This document shows positions 26,460 through 35,650 of a stretch of DNA of 64,000 nt, piece after piece. Numbering within the stretch: position 1 is the first letter of the stretch; the number at the start of each line of letters is the position of its first letter. Under the pieces are notes generated by a model that was not told the DNA's origin, searched no databases, and worked only from the letters and a program-made list of their open reading frames with translations. The stretch comes from Phycisphaerales bacterium (lineage in GTDB: Bacteria > Planctomycetota > Phycisphaerae > Phycisphaerales > SM1A02). Position numbers and translations under genes: made by a program. Location: the NCBI GenBank assembly GCA_022446885.1, contig JAKVBU010000013.1, positions 45,848 to 109,847 on the forward strand, in the 5' to 3' direction.

Positions 26460-26936
26460 ATGAAATTGCTCGACATCGTTGTTCGCGAATCCATATGTGC
26501 CGATCTGGAGTCCGGATCCAGAGACGACGCCATTGGCAAGTTGGCTGACCTGTTGATCGAAGGAGGTGCGGTCCCCGCAGATCGACGGGATGAGTGCATC
26601 AAAGCCGTCGTCAAGCGGGAACGTCGCGGGTCGACCGGTTTCGGACACGGCGTGGCGGTGCCTCACGCCAAACTCCCGAATCTCGATCGAGCAGTTGCAG
26701 CCATCGGCAACGTGCCCGACGGGGTCGATTTCAATGCCCTCGACCGCGGCGCGGTGCATTCGATCGTGCTGCTGCTGTCACCAGAGGAGGCACCAGAGGC
26801 GCACCTGGAGGCAATGGAAGCCATTTTCGGGCATCTCAGTCAGGAGACGTTCCGGCGATTCCTCCGGCAAGCACAGTCCAATGATGAGATCGTCACGCTC
26901 CTTGAGGATGCCGACGAGCGTCAACTCAACGCTTGA
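26460..26936 (+). CDS. ptsN: PTS IIA-type nitrogen regulatory protein PtsN
   Basis: 158 residues, full-length EIIA-Ntr/Fru domain. The phosphorylated His is H69 in VAVPHAK, with FGHGVA just before it. It is phosphorylated by HPr-type proteins and regulates metabolism rather than sugar import. hpf lies 18 bases upstream and an HPr gene 111 bases downstream; no enzyme I, HprK, RapZ or RpoN gene is in the window. Confidence 0.93.
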   Translation: MKLLDIVVRESICADLESGSRDDAIGKLADLLIEGGAVPADRRDECIKAVVKRERRGSTGFGHGVAVPHAKLPNLDRAVAAIGNVPDGVDFNALDRGAVHSIVLLLSPEEAPEAHLEAMEAIFGHLSQETFRRFLRQAQSNDEIVTLLEDADERQLNA

Positions 26937-26962
26937 GTTGATGTCCGGCTTGCCCCCAGAAG

Positions 26963-27010
26963 GGGCTGTTTCCAGATCGGGCTGATTCCAGTCCGGACTG
27001 TTTCCAGTTC
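26963..27010 (+). repeat. Three tandem copies of a 16-bp repeat between ptsN and HPr
   Basis: The copies are gggctgtttccagatc, gggctgattccagtcc and ggactgtttccagttc, each 16 bases with no gap. The middle core ctg-ttccag is constant. They fill half of the 111-base gap between ptsN and the HPr gene. Two other three-copy repeats (18 and 17 bp) occur at 59416 and 60956. Confidence 0.75.
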
Positions 27011-27047
27011 AGGGCTTCACCACTTCTACAACCGCCCCAATCCGATC

Positions 27048-27332
27048 GTGTCCCAAACCGCCAGTATCACCGTCACCGTGCCCAACCGGCTCGGCTTGCA
27101 CGCTCGTCCCGCCATGCTCTTTGCGGAACGAGCACAGACCCATGCAGCCGACGTGCGTGTGCGCCGAAGTGACACCGATGAATTGGTGGACGGCAAGTCG
27201 ATCATGCACCTGATGATGCTGGCTGCAACCAAGGGAACTGAGTTGGTCATCGAGGCCTCTGGCACCGACGCCCAAGCCGCGGTCGATGATTTGGAATCTC
27301 TAGTTCGCGGTGGCTTCAGCGAGGCGGACTGA
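27048..27332 (+). CDS. ptsH: HPr family phosphocarrier protein
   Basis: 94 residues from a GTG start. The active-site His is H18 (NRLGLHARPA), and the regulatory Ser region is present (GKSIMHLMML, S51). HPr passes phosphate from enzyme I to EIIA proteins, here most likely PtsN. The Ser site would allow HprK control, but no hprK is here. It could be an NPr-like regulatory form. Confidence 0.92.
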   Translation: MSQTASITVTVPNRLGLHARPAMLFAERAQTHAADVRVRRSDTDELVDGKSIMHLMMLAATKGTELVIEASGTDAQAAVDDLESLVRGGFSEAD

Positions 27333-27352
27333 GCCGAACTCACAGGCGGCCC

Positions 27353-28366
27353 CTACCACTCAGCCCCAGCCTCTCGCTGCATGAGGGCGTCGAGCGCCGC
27401 CTCCACGGAGACACCTCCGAACAGAACGTCGTGCACGGCGTGAGTGATGGGCATCTGAACCTCCAATGATCGGGCGAGCGTAACCAGCGACTTGGTGGTG
27501 GCGATGCCCTCCACGGTCGCCCTCGTGCGATCGAGAAAGGCCTCACGCGACTCACCGCTGCCAAGCGCCGCCCCGAATGTGCGGTTGCGACCATGCGGGC
27601 TGAAACAAGTCGTCGCCAGGTCCCCCACTCCCGCGATACCGAAGAATGTCTCGGGCCGGGCGCCCATCGCCTCGCCCAATCGCGTGATCTCAGCCAGCCC
27701 ACGGGCCAGCACGGCTGACTTGGTGTTGTCTCCAAGGCCAAGCCCGTCACAGATACCGGCCGCAATGGCAATCACGTTCTTGGTCGCCCCTGCAACTTCA
27801 ACCCCGATGAGATCGCTCGATCCATAGATCCGCAGCCAGGGCGCCTGCAAGGCAGCCTGAATGCGTTCAACCGCTGACGTGTCGCTCGCCGCCGCCACCA
27901 TGACCGCCGGCTTGCGATGCATGAGCTCGGTGGCGATCGTCGGCCCCGACAAGGCGGCGACACAGACGCCACCAACTGGGGCCGCTTTGATGGCATCCGA
28001 GAGAATGGCGCATGGCAGCCGCCCCGAGTCCACCTCCATGCCCTTGGCAGTCGAAACGACGATCGCCCCGGGCTCCAAACTCGATGCCAAGGAAGACCAT
28101 GCAAGCGCCGAAGTCTGCACCGGAATGGCGTGCACGACCAGATCGGCCCCGGACAGCGCCCCAGCGGGATCATCGAACACCTCCACAGATTCATCCAGCC
28201 GGAATCCCGGGAGCCGGTCGGGGTTTTCGCGTTGGCGGCGAAGTTGATCGGTCATCGCCCCAGGCAAGCCCAAGATTCGAACCGAGCCAGCCCCGGCCCC
28301 GACCGCGGCGTCAGCCATGACCAGGCCCATCTGCCCGCAACCGAGCACTGTGATGCAATCTGCCAT
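27353..28366 (-). CDS. gpsA: Glycerol-3-phosphate dehydrogenase [NAD(P)+]
   Basis: 337 residues. The Rossmann motif is GCGQMG near the N-terminus; the catalytic Lys lies in GATKNVIAIAAG, and the C-terminal substrate part has LGEAMGARPETFFGIAGVGDL. It makes sn-glycerol-3-phosphate for phospholipids, the substrate chain that leads to plsC. I prefer the ATG at 28366 over 28375, since the first overlaps a TTGAAT hexamer that may be the -10 of its promoter. Confidence 0.95.
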   Translation of the reverse strand: MADCITVLGCGQMGLVMADAAVGAGAGSVRILGLPGAMTDQLRRQRENPDRLPGFRLDESVEVFDDPAGALSGADLVVHAIPVQTSALAWSSLASSLEPGAIVVSTAKGMEVDSGRLPCAILSDAIKAAPVGGVCVAALSGPTIATELMHRKPAVMVAAASDTSAVERIQAALQAPWLRIYGSSDLIGVEVAGATKNVIAIAAGICDGLGLGDNTKSAVLARGLAEITRLGEAMGARPETFFGIAGVGDLATTCFSPHGRNRTFGAALGSGESREAFLDRTRATVEGIATTKSLVTLARSLEVQMPITHAVHDVLFGGVSVEAALDALMQREAGAEW

Positions 28367-28540
28367 GAAGGGCATTCAAACCGCTGATCCCTCGATTGGC
28401 AATCGAATCGAACCACCAATGAGCCAAGGCGTACAGGACCCATTCGCCTCCGGAATCGGGCAGCGACGTCATTGTGGCTACACTGCCTCTCCACCGATCC
28501 CTGATTCGAGCCCTTTTCCAACCAGGAGCGTCGAGCCCAG

Positions 28541-30598
28541 ATGTCCAATCCGGAAGCCGCCGCCACAGTCCATCCAGCCCTGTCCGGCGTCGTCGAAGAC
28601 CTGCCCTCAGCCGCAGGCCTCGAACGGCGACTGTTGATCGCATTGGGAGGCGGCGTCCTTCTGGCCGCGTCGTGGATCGGCTCATTGGTGGGCGTCGATC
28701 AGGGCATCAGTCAGTTGCCGGCCTTTCTGGGAGCACTCATTCTGGTCACCCCATTGCTCATGGGGGCCTGGAAGGAACTCTCCGCTGGCCGCCCTGGCGG
28801 TGATGCACTCGCCACGCTCGCTGTGCTGGCCGCGATGTCTTCGGAGAATTACCTGGCGGCTGGATTCCTGGCCCTCTTCCTCTGGATGGCGAATCTCATC
28901 CTGAGCCGAACGGCTTGGGGCGCCCAGCGAGCGATCCGCGATCTGGTTCGACTCACACCAGACATCGCCCGCCGGGTAGATGATCAGGGTGCCGAGTCGG
29001 AGGTCCGTCTGCGTGACTTGTCCCCCGGCGACATCGTCCGCGTGCTTCCGGGCGAGAATCTCCCGGTGGATGGCATGGTGCATGCCGGTCAGTCGAGCAT
29101 CAATCAGGCCTCGCTGACTGGCGAAGCTGTGCCGATCGAGGTGCAGAAGGGCAAGCCCGTCTACGCCGGTACGACCAACCTGACAGGCCGTCTCGACGTA
29201 GCTGTTACAGCGGTGGCTGGCGAAACAACCATCGGCAAGGTTGAGCAGCTCATCCGTGAAGCCGAGTCGTCACGCACCTATCGCCAGGAAGTCATTGAAC
29301 AACTGGCTGGCTATTACTTCTGGGTGGTCATCATGGTTGCGGCGCTGGTGTGGTTCTTCACCACCCGACATGCGGACGAAGCCATCAGCAACCAAGCCTC
29401 TTTGCGTGCGATCACCGTGCTCGTTGTGACCTGCCCTGGCGGCCTGTTGATCTCCCACCCGACCGCCATGGTCGCGGCCTTCGCGGCCGCCGCCCGGCTC
29501 GGCATCATGATCAAGCAGACACGCACACTTGAAGCCGCGGCCGACATCGACACGGTCGTAATGGACAAGACGGGCACGCTCACGACCGGCGTATTTGAAG
29601 TGTCCCGCTTGGCCCCGGCTGACGGCGTTGAGGGCGCTGATCTGCTGCAGGCTGCAGCAGATGCCGAACAGTCGTCCAATCACCCGCTGGCCCGTTCCAT
29701 CCTCGAGACCGCCCAAAAGGCTCGAATCGAACCCGCGGACATTGACGACTACGAAGAAATCCACGGTCGGGGCGTGAAGGCCGTGACCAAGGCTGGAACG
29801 ACCCACGCAGGACGGGCCGCCTGGCTCATGGAGCTCGATCCATCGATTTCTGATGCCGTAAATGCCGTTGAGGATCGAATTGCGGGCATGTCAGGCGTGC
29901 ATGTGCTGCGTGATGGCGTGTACATGGGCGCCGTAGGGCTCGAAGACAAACTCCGCCACAATGCCGCCGACGCCGTAAGCGACCTGCGGGAGTTGGGCTG
30001 CCGTCGACTGGCGATCTTCACCGGTGACCGGCTGCCCGTCGCTCGCCGCGTTGGAACCGCCGTGGGTGTGGACACCATTGAAGCAGAGTGCCTGCCAGAG
30101 GAGAAGCACGAGGAGCTCAAGCACCTCATGCGGCAAGGTCACCGCACACTGGTCGTGGGCGACGGCATCAATGACGGCCCCATTCTCGCGACTGCCGATG
30201 TCGGCGTCGCCATGGGCTTGTCGGGCTCGGATATCGCCACCAACTCGGCTGGCGTCGCCCTCATGAACGACGACCTTCGCAACATCCCCTTCCTGTTGTC
30301 GCTGGCACGCCGCGCTCGACGCGTGATCTCACAGAACATCGCCATGTCGCTGCTGCTGGCTGTCGTGGGCCTCGCGCTGGCAGCAACGGGCACCCTGCTC
30401 AACCTCTGGCTGGCACCCTTCTACTACGCACTTGGATACGTGGTGGTGATCGCCAACTCGCTGCGGCTGGTTCGCTTCGGTGAAGACCATGCGGAAGCCG
30501 AACAAAGCCGCGTCGCCGACGAAATGGCCCGCGCTCGCCGGGAGCAGGCTGGGGAAGCACGCCGTCGTCGCATTGAGGGGCATGTCGCCGCCGGCTGA
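28541..30598 (+). CDS. P1B-type heavy-metal ATPase with CPG motif
   Basis: 685 residues. All P-type ATPase motifs are present: TGEA (193-196), DKTGT with phosphorylated D342, NHPLA (HP motif), and GDGINDGP. The membrane motif before the phosphorylation site reads TCPGGLLISHPTAM (297-310), so the usual CPC/CPH/SPC/TPC is CPG here. There is no N-terminal metal-binding HMA domain. The last segment has VVIANSLRL, like the copper-type NALRL. It probably exports a metal cation; copper or a related ion is a guess. Confidence 0.85.
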   Translation: MSNPEAAATVHPALSGVVEDLPSAAGLERRLLIALGGGVLLAASWIGSLVGVDQGISQLPAFLGALILVTPLLMGAWKELSAGRPGGDALATLAVLAAMSSENYLAAGFLALFLWMANLILSRTAWGAQRAIRDLVRLTPDIARRVDDQGAESEVRLRDLSPGDIVRVLPGENLPVDGMVHAGQSSINQASLTGEAVPIEVQKGKPVYAGTTNLTGRLDVAVTAVAGETTIGKVEQLIREAESSRTYRQEVIEQLAGYYFWVVIMVAALVWFFTTRHADEAISNQASLRAITVLVVTCPGGLLISHPTAMVAAFAAAARLGIMIKQTRTLEAAADIDTVVMDKTGTLTTGVFEVSRLAPADGVEGADLLQAAADAEQSSNHPLARSILETAQKARIEPADIDDYEEIHGRGVKAVTKAGTTHAGRAAWLMELDPSISDAVNAVEDRIAGMSGVHVLRDGVYMGAVGLEDKLRHNAADAVSDLRELGCRRLAIFTGDRLPVARRVGTAVGVDTIEAECLPEEKHEELKHLMRQGHRTLVVGDGINDGPILATADVGVAMGLSGSDIATNSAGVALMNDDLRNIPFLLSLARRARRVISQNIAMSLLLAVVGLALAATGTLLNLWLAPFYYALGYVVVIANSLRLVRFGEDHAEAEQSRVADEMARARREQAGEARRRRIEGHVAAG

Positions 30599-30635
30599 CT
30601 TACAGCCGTTGCACGACTACTTCGCTCGGGGGGAG

Positions 30636-30641
30636 TAAGAT
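30636..30641 (+). promoter_or_regulatory. TAAGAT -10-like hexamer 8 bases before the aldolase gene
   Basis: TAAGAT lies 8 bases before the ATG at 30650 with no ribosome binding site between. TTGCAC occurs 21 bases upstream, too far for a standard spacer. A leaderless transcript is possible. Confidence 0.35.
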
Positions 30642-30649
30642 GCTCCGCC

Positions 30650-31708
30650 ATGAGCCAGATCACCAACCTGCTGGGCGCTGAAGCCGACTCCCTGCTCGGC
30701 CACACCTGCGCTGTCCCTTCCGATTCACTTCACCTGCCTGGGGGCGATTTCGTCGATCGCGTCTGGACTGATTCCGATCGCTCGCCTCAAGTGCTCAGAT
30801 CACTGCAGCAGTTGCACAACCATGGACGACTCGGCGGCAGCGGCTACCTGTCGATCCTGCCCGTGGATCAGGGCATCGAGCACTCAGCCGGTGCCACATT
30901 CAGCAGTAATCCTCGTTGTTTCGACCCCGAGGGCATCGTCGAACTGGCCCATGAGGGTGGCTGCAATGCCGTTGCGAGTACCTTCGGCGTGTTGGGCATG
31001 GTCGCTCGCAAGTGGGCCCACCGCATTCCCTTTATCGTCAAGATCAACCACAACGAACTGCTCAGTTCGCCCAACTCCTATGACCAGGTGATGTTCGGCA
31101 CCATCGATCAGGCTTGGGACATGGGCGCTGTCGCGGTAGGCGCCACCATCTACTTCGGATCGGAGCACAGCCGCCGCCAGATTGTCGAAGTGGCCGAGGC
31201 CTTTGCCCACGCCCACGATCGAGGCATGGCCACCATCCTCTGGTGCTATCTGCGCAGCAACGACTTCAAGATCGATGGCGATGATCATCACCTCGCAGCC
31301 GACCTCACCGGTCAGGCGAATCATCTGGGCGTCACAATACAGGCCGACATCATCAAGCAGAAGCAGCCTGAGTCGAACAAAGGCTATGTGGCCCTGAATC
31401 AGAACGGCAGTTTTGGCAAGTACGACCAGGCCATGTACGACATGCACTGCTCGGATCACCCGATTGATCTGTGCCGCTGGCAGGTAGCCAACTGCTACAT
31501 GGGCCGAGCTGGCCTGATCAACTCCGGCGGCGGATCGGGTGAGAACGATCTTGCCCAAGCTGTCCGGACCGCCGTGATCAACAAGCGTGCCGGTGGCATG
31601 GGGCTCATCTCGGGCCGCAAGGCCTTCCAGCGACCGCTCAAGGAAGGCGTCGAGCTCCTCGAGGCCATCCAAGACGTCTATCTGGACGATTCCGTCACGA
31701 TCGCCTGA
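30650..31708 (+). CDS. fbaB: Class I fructose-bisphosphate aldolase (DhnA/FbaB type)
   Basis: 352 residues, full length. It matches the archaeal-type class I aldolases by [14 protein letters not shown] (about 70-83), FIVKINHN, and ADIIKQKQP, whose first Lys is the likely Schiff-base residue. It splits or forms fructose-1,6-bisphosphate without a metal. It stands by itself between the metal ATPase and mnmA. Confidence 0.93.
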   Translation: MSQITNLLGAEADSLLGHTCAVPSDSLHLPGGDFVDRVWTDSDRSPQVLRSLQQLHNHGRLGGSGYLSILPVDQGIEHSAGATFSSNPRCFDPEGIVELAHEGGCNAVASTFGVLGMVARKWAHRIPFIVKINHNELLSSPNSYDQVMFGTIDQAWDMGAVAVGATIYFGSEHSRRQIVEVAEAFAHAHDRGMATILWCYLRSNDFKIDGDDHHLAADLTGQANHLGVTIQADIIKQKQPESNKGYVALNQNGSFGKYDQAMYDMHCSDHPIDLCRWQVANCYMGRAGLINSGGGSGENDLAQAVRTAVINKRAGGMGLISGRKAFQRPLKEGVELLEAIQDVYLDDSVTIA

Positions 31709-31748
31709 TCTGGGCGCTCTGCCCCAATCTCTCGACTATCGTCCTCCC

Positions 31749-32882
31749 ATGCCTCCCGTCTCAGGCGAACGTGTGCTCGTAGCCATGTCCGGCGGTGTTG
31801 ACTCTGCGGTCGCCGCCGCGATCCTGTTGGAGCAGGGACACGACCTGATCGGCTGCTTCATGCGACTCGGGGAGCTGGGCGAGTCGGTCTCCACAGCTGG
31901 CTCCAAGGTGAAGTTGCACCATCGGGGCTGCTGCTCGATCTCGGATGCGGGTGATGCCCGTCGCGTGTGCGACTTGCTGGGCATTCCCTTCTACGCAGCC
32001 GACTTCAGCGATGAATTCAGCCGCATTGTCGAGTACTTCGAAGCCGAGTACCACGCCGGCCGCACACCCAATCCCTGTGTGCGATGCAACGACTGGCTCA
32101 AGTTCGGGCGGCTCTTCGACTACGCACAGGCCATGGGCGCAAGCTGGGTCGCTACTGGCCACCACGCTCGAATCGACCACAGTTCAGGCAGCGCCCGCCT
32201 GCAACGGGGCGCCGATCTGCCTAAGGACCAGTCCTACGTACTCTTTGGACAAGGCTGCCAACGACTGGAGAGAATGCTGCTGCCCGTGGGGCACATGACC
32301 AAGGATCAGGTTCGTGAACACGCACGGGCCGAAGGTCTGCCTGTGGCATCAAAGCCCGACTCCATGGAGATCTGCTTCGTTCCTGACACGGATTACGCCG
32401 GGCTCTTGAAGCGGCGAGCCCCTGAACAGTTCATGGTCGGTCCAATTGTCGATGAGTCCGGCCGCACTTTGGGCACACATGAGGGCCATCAGAACTTCAC
32501 CATCGGTCAGCGGCGAGGGCTCAATCTGGCATTCGGTGAACCTCGCTACGTCACGGCCAAGGACCCCGACACGAACACCGTCGTCATCGGCCCTCGATCT
32601 TCGCTGAACACCGCAGGGTGCGTCGCTCGCGATGCGGTCTGGCACATCGAGCCGCAGGCTGACTGGCTTCCATGTCGAGCCCAGGTGCGGGCCCATGGCG
32701 ATGCGCTCCCTGCACGCGTGCGGGCGACAGACTCGGGCGCGCTGGAGGTTGAGTTCGCGACACCTCAGGAAGCCGTGGCCGCCGGGCAGGCGATCGTGTG
32801 CTATCAGGGTGATCTCGTCTGCTGCGGCGGCTGGATCGAAGGCACGCTGGCCCCCAGCGAGTCGTTTGAATCAAACTCGTGA
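31749..32882 (+). CDS. mnmA: tRNA 2-thiouridine(34) synthase MnmA
   Basis: 377 residues from the ATG at 31749. The PP-loop SGGVDS is at 14-19. Both catalytic cysteines are present: C110 in TPNPCVRCND and C209 in SMEICFV. It thiolates U34 of tRNAs for Lys, Glu and Gln. A second tRNA modification gene, miaA, lies at 10994. Its stop overlaps the ggt start (ATGA). Confidence 0.96.
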   Translation: MPPVSGERVLVAMSGGVDSAVAAAILLEQGHDLIGCFMRLGELGESVSTAGSKVKLHHRGCCSISDAGDARRVCDLLGIPFYAADFSDEFSRIVEYFEAEYHAGRTPNPCVRCNDWLKFGRLFDYAQAMGASWVATGHHARIDHSSGSARLQRGADLPKDQSYVLFGQGCQRLERMLLPVGHMTKDQVREHARAEGLPVASKPDSMEICFVPDTDYAGLLKRRAPEQFMVGPIVDESGRTLGTHEGHQNFTIGQRRGLNLAFGEPRYVTAKDPDTNTVVIGPRSSLNTAGCVARDAVWHIEPQADWLPCRAQVRAHGDALPARVRATDSGALEVEFATPQEAVAAGQAIVCYQGDLVCCGGWIEGTLAPSESFESNS

Positions 32883-34459
32883 TGCGTTTCGACCTGCCGT
32901 GGAATTCGAGCCGAGAGCCCGTGATGGGTCGCCGTCTGGTCGCCACCTCACAGCCGCTGGCAGCTCAGGCCGGGCTGCGGATGCTCGATGCCGGCGGTAG
33001 CGCCATTGATGCAGCAATCGCGACAGCAGCCGCCCTCACGGTGGTTGAACCAACCTCCAACGGGCTTGGCTCAGATGCCTTTGCCATTTGGTGGGACGGC
33101 GAGAGGCTGCATGGCCTCAACGCCTCGGGCCGTGCGCCCATGGGGCTCGATACGGATCGAATTTGGGAAGCGGGCCGCATCCCGCGATTGGGTTGGGATG
33201 CCGTCACCGTTCCCGGCGCCGTTTCAGGTTGGGCCAAACTTCACGAGGCCCAAGGCGTGCTTCCATTCGCGACGCTTCTGAAACCGGCGATCGAGTACGC
33301 CCGCAACGGGTTTGCCCTCTCTCCGCAAACGGCTCGGTCCTGGGCGCGGGCCATTGACCGCTACCGGTCGTTCCCAGACTGGATGGCCACCTTCGCGCCA
33401 GAAGGCCACGCGCCTGCCCCAGGCACAATCGTTCGCCTGAGAGATCATGCCCGCACCCTGCAGGCCATCGCCGAGACCAAAGGCCGGGACTTCTACGAGG
33501 GCGAGATCGCACAGGCCATCGACACAGCCGCTCGCGCTGCTCAAGGCTCGCTGCGAAGGGAAGACCTTGAAGCCCACACTGCCCTGAAAGTGACCCCCCT
33601 GTGTGTTCCATTCGGTGAGGTAGAACTGCACGAATTGCCGCCCAATGGCCAGGGGCTCGCCGCCCTGATCGCTGCGGGCGTGCTCGACAGGCACGTCAGT
33701 CCTGAAGCTCAGGCGCTTGATCCACTGCAACTGCACCTGCAGATCGAGGCGATGAAGATCGGCTTTGCCCATGGTGGGCGCCACATCGGAGATCCGGATC
33801 GGCTGACGCTCGACCCTTCCTCGCTCCTGTCGCCAGAAGCGCTCGATGCCGATGCAGGCAGGCTCGATCCAAGACGAGCTCAAGACATCTGCGACGCCGT
33901 GCCCCAGTGGAGCAGCACGGTCTATCTGGCCTGCGGAGACGAACAAGGGCGAGCGGTGTCATTCATCCAGAGCAACTTCGAAGGCTTCGGCTCGGGCATC
34001 GTCGTTCCCGGAACAGGCATCACGATGCAGAATCGGGGCGCCGGCTTCGTCCTTGAAGCGGGCCATCCCAACACGCTGCAGGCGGGTGTACGCCCCTATC
34101 ACACGATCATTCCGGGGTTCACAACCCGCGGCGATCAGGTGGACATGGCGATGGGCGTGATGGGTGGTCCGATGCAGCCCCAAGGGCACCTGCAGGTGCT
34201 GGATCGCATTCGCCGTGGATGGAATCCGCAGGCCGCGCTCGATGCCCCCCGCTGGCGATTCGAAGGAGGCCTTCGAGTGAGCGTCGAACCACAAATGCCC
34301 GACGCCGTTGTGGAATCTCTGCGGTCCATGGGGCACAAGGTACATGTTGCCAAAGCACGGGACGTGTCCTTCGGCGGCGGTCAGATCGCCATGCGGCACG
34401 CGGGGGCCTGGATGGGCGCCAGTGATTGCCGACGAGACGGACAGGCTGTCGTAAGTTGA
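32879..34459 (+). CDS. ggt: Gamma-glutamyltransferase / glutathione hydrolase
   Basis: 526 residues, the normal size of the precursor. The catalytic Thr that becomes the new N-terminus of the small subunit lies in WSSTVYLACGD (about residue 348), followed by SNFEGFGSGIVVPGTGI. N-terminal motifs GGSAIDAAIATA and GLGSDAF are typical. I see no signal peptide, so it may be cytoplasmic, unlike the periplasmic enterobacterial form. It overlaps mnmA. Confidence 0.93.
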   Translation: MMRFDLPWNSSREPVMGRRLVATSQPLAAQAGLRMLDAGGSAIDAAIATAAALTVVEPTSNGLGSDAFAIWWDGERLHGLNASGRAPMGLDTDRIWEAGRIPRLGWDAVTVPGAVSGWAKLHEAQGVLPFATLLKPAIEYARNGFALSPQTARSWARAIDRYRSFPDWMATFAPEGHAPAPGTIVRLRDHARTLQAIAETKGRDFYEGEIAQAIDTAARAAQGSLRREDLEAHTALKVTPLCVPFGEVELHELPPNGQGLAALIAAGVLDRHVSPEAQALDPLQLHLQIEAMKIGFAHGGRHIGDPDRLTLDPSSLLSPEALDADAGRLDPRRAQDICDAVPQWSSTVYLACGDEQGRAVSFIQSNFEGFGSGIVVPGTGITMQNRGAGFVLEAGHPNTLQAGVRPYHTIIPGFTTRGDQVDMAMGVMGGPMQPQGHLQVLDRIRRGWNPQAALDAPRWRFEGGLRVSVEPQMPDAVVESLRSMGHKVHVAKARDVSFGGGQIAMRHAGAWMGASDCRRDGQAVVS

Positions 34460-34495
34460 TCTAGCGGGCTGAGCCGCCCTGCGGCGATCCATCTG

Positions 34496-34501
34496 TAGCA
34501 T
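34496..34501 (+). promoter_or_regulatory. TAGCAT -10-like hexamer 6 bases before the RNase HII-like gene
   Basis: TAGCAT is followed by gccctc and the ATG at 34508, with no ribosome binding site. The spacing is identical to that before ispG and purD. Confidence 0.35.
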
Positions 34502-34507
34502 GCCCTC

Positions 34508-35488
34508 ATGTTCTACGGTGGCATCGACGAAGCCGGGTACGGGCCGATGCTGGGGCCCCTGTGCGTCGGCGGCGCCGTGTTCTCATTGAGCCATGAAACT
34601 ACTGAGCGGCCCTGCCTGTGGTCCATGTTGGATCAAGCCGTCACTCGAGCCGGCCGAGATCCACGTCGCCGCATCGCAATCGATGACTCCAAGAAGCTCA
34701 AAGGCGCTTCGAACGCAAAGCGACACCCACTGCGGCATCTGGAACGCGGTGTGCTGTGCATGCTGGCCATGCTCGATGGCGATCGATCGTGGCTCGGAGA
34801 TGTCCATGACATCGATGTGCTGGATCGACTGGGCGTTCGCATGCCCGATGCCCCTTGGTTTCAAGGCTCGGCTGTGCCCCTACCGCTGGGCAATGACGCG
34901 GGCCTTCTGCGACTTGACGCCAAAGGGCTTCAATCAGCGATGGACACAGCGGGTGTAGAACTGCACGCCCTGACAGTTCGGGCACTTGACGTGCCCGAGT
35001 ACAACACGCGGGTCGAGGGCTGTGGGTCCAAGAGCCGAGTGAATTTTGAGTGCGCTGCTTCGCTCATGGACCGATTCTGGCAATCGCACCCGGGCCTGCA
35101 TCTGGTCATGGACCGCCACGGCGGCCGAAGCGACTACCTGCGGGACCTGCGCACGAGTTGGCCTCAAGCCGCCATCAAAACGATCCGGTGCGACACGGCA
35201 TCCTCGGACTACCGGATGGAGCCCTCCAGCGGCAGCGACGCCGCCTTGCATCTGCACGTGCGAGCCAAAGCCGACGGGGCCCATCTACCTGTAGCCTTGG
35301 CTTCAATGGCCGCAAAATTGGTTCGAGAGCTGTTCATGCTTCGGCTCAATCGGTTCTTCAGCGATCTGATGCCCGATCTGACCCCTACCGCCGGCTATGT
35401 GGAAGACGGCCGCCGCTGGCTGGCCTCGGTGCAGGGCGTCCTGGCTGATCAAGGGCTGGATTCCCAGGCCCTCGTGCGTAGCCGCTGA
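34508..35488 (+). CDS. Divergent RNase HII-like protein
   Basis: 326 residues, against about 200 for standard RNase HII. The N-terminus reads YGGIDEAGYGPMLGPL (D7, E8 equivalent to the first two catalytic acids) and IDDSKKLKG follows at 59-66. A third Asp is in LVMDRHGG (about 202), and a C-terminal ADGAHLPVALASMAAKL-type stretch (about 254-270) matches the family's last Asp and the ASxxAK helix. Between are about 110 extra residues. It may cut RNA in RNA-DNA hybrids. The insertion and YGPM change leave the activity uncertain. Confidence 0.7.
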   Translation: MFYGGIDEAGYGPMLGPLCVGGAVFSLSHETTERPCLWSMLDQAVTRAGRDPRRRIAIDDSKKLKGASNAKRHPLRHLERGVLCMLAMLDGDRSWLGDVHDIDVLDRLGVRMPDAPWFQGSAVPLPLGNDAGLLRLDAKGLQSAMDTAGVELHALTVRALDVPEYNTRVEGCGSKSRVNFECAASLMDRFWQSHPGLHLVMDRHGGRSDYLRDLRTSWPQAAIKTIRCDTASSDYRMEPSSGSDAALHLHVRAKADGAHLPVALASMAAKLVRELFMLRLNRFFSDLMPDLTPTAGYVEDGRRWLASVQGVLADQGLDSQALVRSR

Positions 35489-35501
35489 GCGACTTTATCC
35501 A

Positions 35502-35529
35502 TTGACGGCCCCCCTGGAACCGATACAAT
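35502..35529 (+). promoter_or_regulatory. fusA: Sigma-70-like promoter for the fusA leader
   Basis: TTGACG (35502-35507) and TACAAT (35524-35529) are separated by 16 bases, each matching the consensus at five of six bases. Transcription would start near 35536, giving a leader of about 285 bases before fusA. This is the best canonical promoter that I found in the window. Confidence 0.6.
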
Positions 35530-35582
35530 GTCGTGCTTCGAGCAAGTTCGAGCCCGCATTGGGTTCGAGGAGGATTCTGCTC

Positions 35583-35621
35583 ATGCCCAGCGACGAGGAC
35601 AACGACGCCCGGTCACGCTGA
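35583..35621 (+). CDS. 12-codon leader peptide ORF upstream of fusA
   Basis: ATG to TGA encodes MPSDEDNDARSR. AGGAGG (35568-35573) lies 9 bases upstream, a better ribosome binding site than most genes here have. It is too short to be a normal protein and is placed between the promoter and fusA, so a regulatory leader peptide is likely. The last codons (35607-35615) form one arm of a hairpin. Confidence 0.5.
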   Translation: MPSDEDNDARSR

Positions 35622-35650
35622 TGCGGCTCCCCGCCCGGCGATGACCGGGC
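35607..35650 (+). promoter_or_regulatory. fusA: Two mutually exclusive hairpins in the fusA leader
   Basis: GCCCGGTCA (35607-35615, inside the leader ORF) is fully complementary to TGACCGGGC (35642-35650), a 9-bp stem. The same right arm can instead pair as GCCCGG (35633-35638) with CCGGGC (35645-35650), a 6-bp stem with a 6-base loop. A ribosome on the leader ORF would cover the first arm and favour the shorter hairpin. No T-run follows; a C-rich, G-poor stretch does (35651-35700), which would suit Rho. Confidence 0.45.
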
